Shown one piece after another: positions 41,669 to 44,302 of a stretch of 44,302 nt of DNA. Below the pieces are notes generated by a model, which worked only from the letters and a program-made list of their open reading frames with translations, was not told the DNA's origin and did not search any database. The DNA lies in contig JAPKCC010000013.1 in the NCBI GenBank assembly GCA_028823105.1, positions 1 to 44,302 on the forward strand. The letters are read 5' to 3'. Source of the DNA: Phycisphaerales bacterium. Lineage in GTDB: Bacteria; Planctomycetota; Phycisphaerae; Phycisphaerales; SM1A02. How positions within the stretch are numbered: position 1 is the stretch's first letter; the number at the start of each line of letters is the position of its first letter. The translations under genes and the position numbers were made by a program.

Positions 41669-42673
41669 ATGCGTCGACGTCTCGAAATCCACCGACTTCT
41701 CCCCGTGGTCGCTGCCTCGGTCGCCATGTGTGCCATCCCGGAAGCCGCCACCGCGCAACACCGGCTCATCACGCAGGGCAACGGCACGCTCGCGATCGTC
41801 GATGCGCAATCCGAGGTCGAATGGGAGATGCCCTGGGGTGGAATCCACGACATCCACGTGCTGCCCGACGGACACGTCATGGTGCAGCGGGGCGCCTCGG
41901 AAGTCGTCGAAATCGATCCGAAGACGAAGCAAGTTGTCTGGTCCTACGACAGTCGGGTGAAGAACGGTAACGATGGGAAGGCCGTCGAAGTCCATGCCTT
42001 CCAACCGCTCCCGCCGAAGTCGGCACTCAACCCAACTGACACTTGGCGATTGATGATCGCCGAGAGCGGACCAGCGCGGATTATCGAAGTCGACCGCGCT
42101 GGCACCATCCACGCGACAACGCCTTTGATCGTCAAGAACCCGCATCCCCACATGGACACCCGGCTGGTCCGCAAGATCTCGAAGGACCGCTACCTCGTCT
42201 GTCATGAAGGCGACGGCGCCGTTCGCGAGTATGCCCAAGGCACCGGCGAATTGCTCTGGGACTACGACGTTCCGATGGGGGTTGGCGACCATACCGGCGA
42301 CGCCAAGGGTGGCCACGGACCAGAAGCAGTCGGGAACAAGTGTTTCGGCGCGGTTCGTCTCGCCAACGGCAATACCCTGATCGCGACCGGCAACGGGCAC
42401 AGCGTGATTGAAGTCAATCCCGCGAAGAAGATCGTATGGAGCCTCACGCAGCACGAGCTCCCGAACATCCGGCTCGCGTGGGTCACCACTCTGGAAGTTC
42501 TGCCCAACGGAAATTACATGATCGGCAACTGTCACGCCGGCCCCGGTCAGCCGCTCTTGATCGAGCTCGATCCGAAGACCAAGAAGGTCGCCTGGACGTT
42601 TGATCAGTTCGAACGTTTCGGCAACAGCGTTCCGAATTCACAGATTCTCGATGCCCCCGGCGCAATCCGATAG
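41669..42673 (+). CDS. Secreted beta-propeller-like protein
   Basis: A 334-residue exported protein with a signal peptide ending near AATAQ (residue 29). The mature part has repeated propeller-like blades: WGGIHDIHVLPDGHVMVQ, EVVEIDPKTKQVVWSYD, FGAVRLANGNTLIATGNG and VTTLEVLPNGNYMIGN, resembling PQQ-type or arylsulfotransferase-like six-bladed propellers. No catalytic residue is obvious. It may bind a ligand in the periplasm or extracellularly. A GGAG motif precedes the start codon. It converges on the TlpA-like gene. Confidence 0.82.
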   Translation: MRRRLEIHRLLPVVAASVAMCAIPEAATAQHRLITQGNGTLAIVDAQSEVEWEMPWGGIHDIHVLPDGHVMVQRGASEVVEIDPKTKQVVWSYDSRVKNGNDGKAVEVHAFQPLPPKSALNPTDTWRLMIAESGPARIIEVDRAGTIHATTPLIVKNPHPHMDTRLVRKISKDRYLVCHEGDGAVREYAQGTGELLWDYDVPMGVGDHTGDAKGGHGPEAVGNKCFGAVRLANGNTLIATGNGHSVIEVNPAKKIVWSLTQHELPNIRLAWVTTLEVLPNGNYMIGNCHAGPGQPLLIELDPKTKKVAWTFDQFERFGNSVPNSQILDAPGAIR

Positions 42674-42726
42674 AACCACCGACACCCGGGCCGGCCTCCC
42701 CAGACCCATGTCGACCGACGGATCCA

Positions 42727-43347
42727 CTAGCCGGCCCCCGCAATTTCGACCTGTTCCTTGAGTTGGGCAAGCAGATCGATGTCGATGTACGCCTTCACGT
42801 AGGTGATGATTCCATCGGCATCGATCACGAAGATCCGAGGCCAGCTACGCACGCCATAGACACTGTCGAAGTCGTCATGAGCGCCTTCCATGTAGAAATC
42901 AATCGTGTCGGCATACTCGGCGATCGATGCTTCATCCGGCATCAACCTGCTGGACGCCGAGGAAGTATGCACGACATTGTGCACCGCCACGACCGCCACT
43001 GGAAGTCCCTCTTCACGCGTCCATTCGACAAGTTCGGCGAGGCGCGGCATGTCGCGGGTGCACGCTTGGCAGCCTCTGATCCAAAACGCCAGAACCACCA
43101 CGTCGCCTTCGGCGGTTGCTTCTGAGAGCGTGAATTCCGGGGCTCCGTTTTGGCTCGCCTTCACTGTGAAATCCGGCGCACGGAACCCGACCATCGCCTC
43201 TGAATAGGCGATCGATTCCTGCCAACTCATGGAAGCGAGCGGCTCGGGCGGTTCAGAGACCCGGGGAGAGACCTCACAGCCCGCGATGATCAGACCGACC
43301 ACGGATGCCATCAAGACCATCAAACGATGCCGCAGTGGATGTGTCAT
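42727..43347 (-). CDS. TlpA/ResA-like thioredoxin-fold lipoprotein
   Basis: A 206-residue lipoprotein: the lipobox cysteine is C24 (LIIAGC) and a thioredoxin-fold domain spans about 52-200. The redox site is C93-x-x-C96 in WIRGCQACTRDMP and the cis-proline lies in SWPRIFVID near 165. The APDF start and the LSEATAEGDVVVLAFW strand are typical of TlpA/ResA/AhpC-type reductases. It would transfer reducing equivalents to cytochrome apoproteins or other periplasmic thiols. No cytochrome gene is near. It converges with the propeller gene; 189 bases separate it from the hydrolase. Confidence 0.88.
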   Translation of the reverse strand: MTHPLRHRLMVLMASVVGLIIAGCEVSPRVSEPPEPLASMSWQESIAYSEAMVGFRAPDFTVKASQNGAPEFTLSEATAEGDVVVLAFWIRGCQACTRDMPRLAELVEWTREEGLPVAVVAVHNVVHTSSASSRLMPDEASIAEYADTIDFYMEGAHDDFDSVYGVRSWPRIFVIDADGIITYVKAYIDIDLLAQLKEQVEIAGAG

Positions 43348-43536
43348 GAACAGGGCTCCATGCGAGAATCTACGTCCCGCCGTGAATCTGGTTGCAAATA
43401 CAGGCCGTGGCCTACGCTCATGGCCCTGATTCGTACCTAGAGATGCCCGCAGCAGGTGCTCCGTGCATCAAGGGCACCGTGCCCAATGGAAGCGTCGTCG
43501 GCACGCACCAATCTTCTTTCGCGTGACGCCCCGCCG

Positions 43537-44302
43537 TCACGCCGCCTTCTTCTCGTCTGCCTCCGGCGCCGCACCGGATGTTGCAGGGTCCTCGACCTCT
43601 TCTGGCCGTTCTCCCTCCGGAAGTTCGATCAAGAACCGCGACGCGTTGTCGGGCCGTGCTTCGAGCAGCGGCCGCCACGTCTCATCGCCGTCGACGAACA
43701 CCTTGAGCCACGCCAGGGAGAAACGCCCCACGTCGCCGCCTGCGTACCTCGGGTTGAGCGGCAGGGTGTGGCCGCCACGTCGGACTTCGTAGAGCAGCTT
43801 TGGCGTGGCATCGGGAAGATTCTCGTAGTGCCTGAGGGCATGCTTCTTGACCGGGGCAGGACCATCGCGCTCGCCGCCGAGAAAGAACACCGGAACATCA
43901 TGCGTGAGGTACGGCCGTGGCTTCCAGGGACACAGCGCCAGTACCGCCTTGATCGAGGGATCGAGGGTGGCCGCGACCTGCGCCCCGCCGCCTCCCATCG
44001 ACCAACCACCGACCGCCACTCGCGTCGGATCGAGCCGTTTGAAAAGCGGCGAATCTTCGCGTTCGTTCTCCGCTCGAATCGTCACCATGCCATCGACCAG
44101 TGCTTCGCCTCGGGCATCCGGATTCACCGAAAGGTTGTTCGTGCCGATGGTCATCACCACGAAACCATGCGACGCCAGATACGGTCCCCACCGCGACATG
44201 CTCCGCTCCGGACCCATAAACCCGGGAATCAGAACCACACTCGCCAGGCCGGTGAGTTCGGGCTGCGTCGACTCGGCGACCTCGGCATCGGCATCGGCAT
44301 CG
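43537..44302 (-). CDS. Alpha/beta hydrolase, partial (5' end outside window)
   Basis: The reading frame remains open to the window edge, so the protein is cut at its N-terminus; about 255 residues are visible. Motifs: the oxyanion-side VVLIPGFMG near the N-terminus of the visible part, the nucleophile elbow GGWSMGGGG, the acid in FLGGERDGPAP and the histidine in RRGGHTLPLN. This matches the dienelactone hydrolase/PET-hydrolase-like/chlorophyllase group. The visible start is an acidic DADADA stretch followed by a linker; the C-terminus is also acidic and rich in Glu and Ala. Probably exported, but the signal peptide is not in the window. Confidence 0.85.
   Translation of the reverse strand, partial: DADADAEVAESTQPELTGLASVVLIPGFMGPERSMSRWGPYLASHGFVVMTIGTNNLSVNPDARGEALVDGMVTIRAENEREDSPLFKRLDPTRVAVGGWSMGGGGAQVAATLDPSIKAVLALCPWKPRPYLTHDVPVFFLGGERDGPAPVKKHALRHYENLPDATPKLLYEVRRGGHTLPLNPRYAGGDVGRFSLAWLKVFVDGDETWRPLLEARPDNASRFLIELPEGERPEEVEDPATSGAAPEADEKKAA
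44284..44301. repeat. Hexanucleotide repeat (ggcatc) x3 in a coding region
   Basis: Three tandem copies of ggcatc encode Asp-Ala repeats on the minus strand in the hydrolase linker. The window ends inside the repeat, so its real length is unknown. Confidence 0.7.

Overview
The window looks like chromosomal DNA of a high-GC, Gram-negative, planctomycete-type bacterium, most likely of the Phycisphaerae. The evidence is a DUF1080 protein, a secreted protein with a C-terminal dockerin-like calcium repeat, a TPR-sulfotransferase, a SASA esterase, and lipoproteins with an outer-membrane efflux channel. This placement is inferred from gene content; there is no rRNA or other marker in the window. I see no tRNA, rRNA, CRISPR array, insertion sequence or phage gene, and no gene-free stretch longer than about 260 bases.

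Region 1 (57-17770) holds a biosynthetic locus that resembles the aryl-polyene and xanthomonadin pigment pathways. On the minus strand, 13 genes run from 17770 down to 3587 with almost no spacers: a NagB/PIG-L fusion, an ABC ATPase, a UbiE-type methyltransferase, a DUF2141 lipoprotein, a PlsC acyltransferase, an LpxL-type acyltransferase, an ABC-2 permease, then after an 87-base spacer an ACP, a FabZ-like dehydratase, a ketosynthase fused to a chain-length-factor-like domain, a chorismatase, a flavin-dependent halogenase and an AMP-ligase. A convergent GT2 glycosyltransferase ends two bases from the ligase. Proposed logic: the chorismatase makes a hydroxybenzoate, the ligase loads it on the ACP, KS-CLF and dehydratase build a polyene, the halogenase and methyltransferase decorate it, acyltransferases and the GT attach it to a lipid or sugar, and the ABC-2 exporter moves it. 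No ketoreductase, thioesterase, phosphopantetheinyl transferase or MMPL exporter is present. A class III aminotransferase and a secreted protein of unknown function lie beyond the GT.

Region 2 (17973-28352) is a run of mostly secreted or accessory single genes: TPR-sulfotransferase, DUF1801 protein with a lysine-rich tail, DUF1080 protein, AIM24-like protein, two divergent zinc-metallopeptidase-like proteins, a dockerin-like secreted protein, a two-domain thioredoxin-fold protein and a SASA esterase.

Region 3 (28380-40762) is an NHLM/NHLP-type peptide export operon: HlyD-like adaptor, C39-peptidase ABC transporter, partner ABC transporter, TolC-like lipoprotein channel and an HEXXH protein, in overlapping order. 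A sulfotransferase-like P-loop gene precedes it and a JmjC/cupin oxygenase gene is divergent from that. These could be peptide-tailoring enzymes, but no convincing precursor peptide is visible. The C39-bearing ABC subunit has lost the Walker B glutamate and H-loop histidine, while its partner keeps both.

Region 4 (41021-44302) holds a lipoprotein with a dirigent/allene-oxide-cyclase-like C-terminus, a secreted beta-propeller-like protein, a TlpA-like lipoprotein and an alpha/beta hydrolase cut by the window edge.
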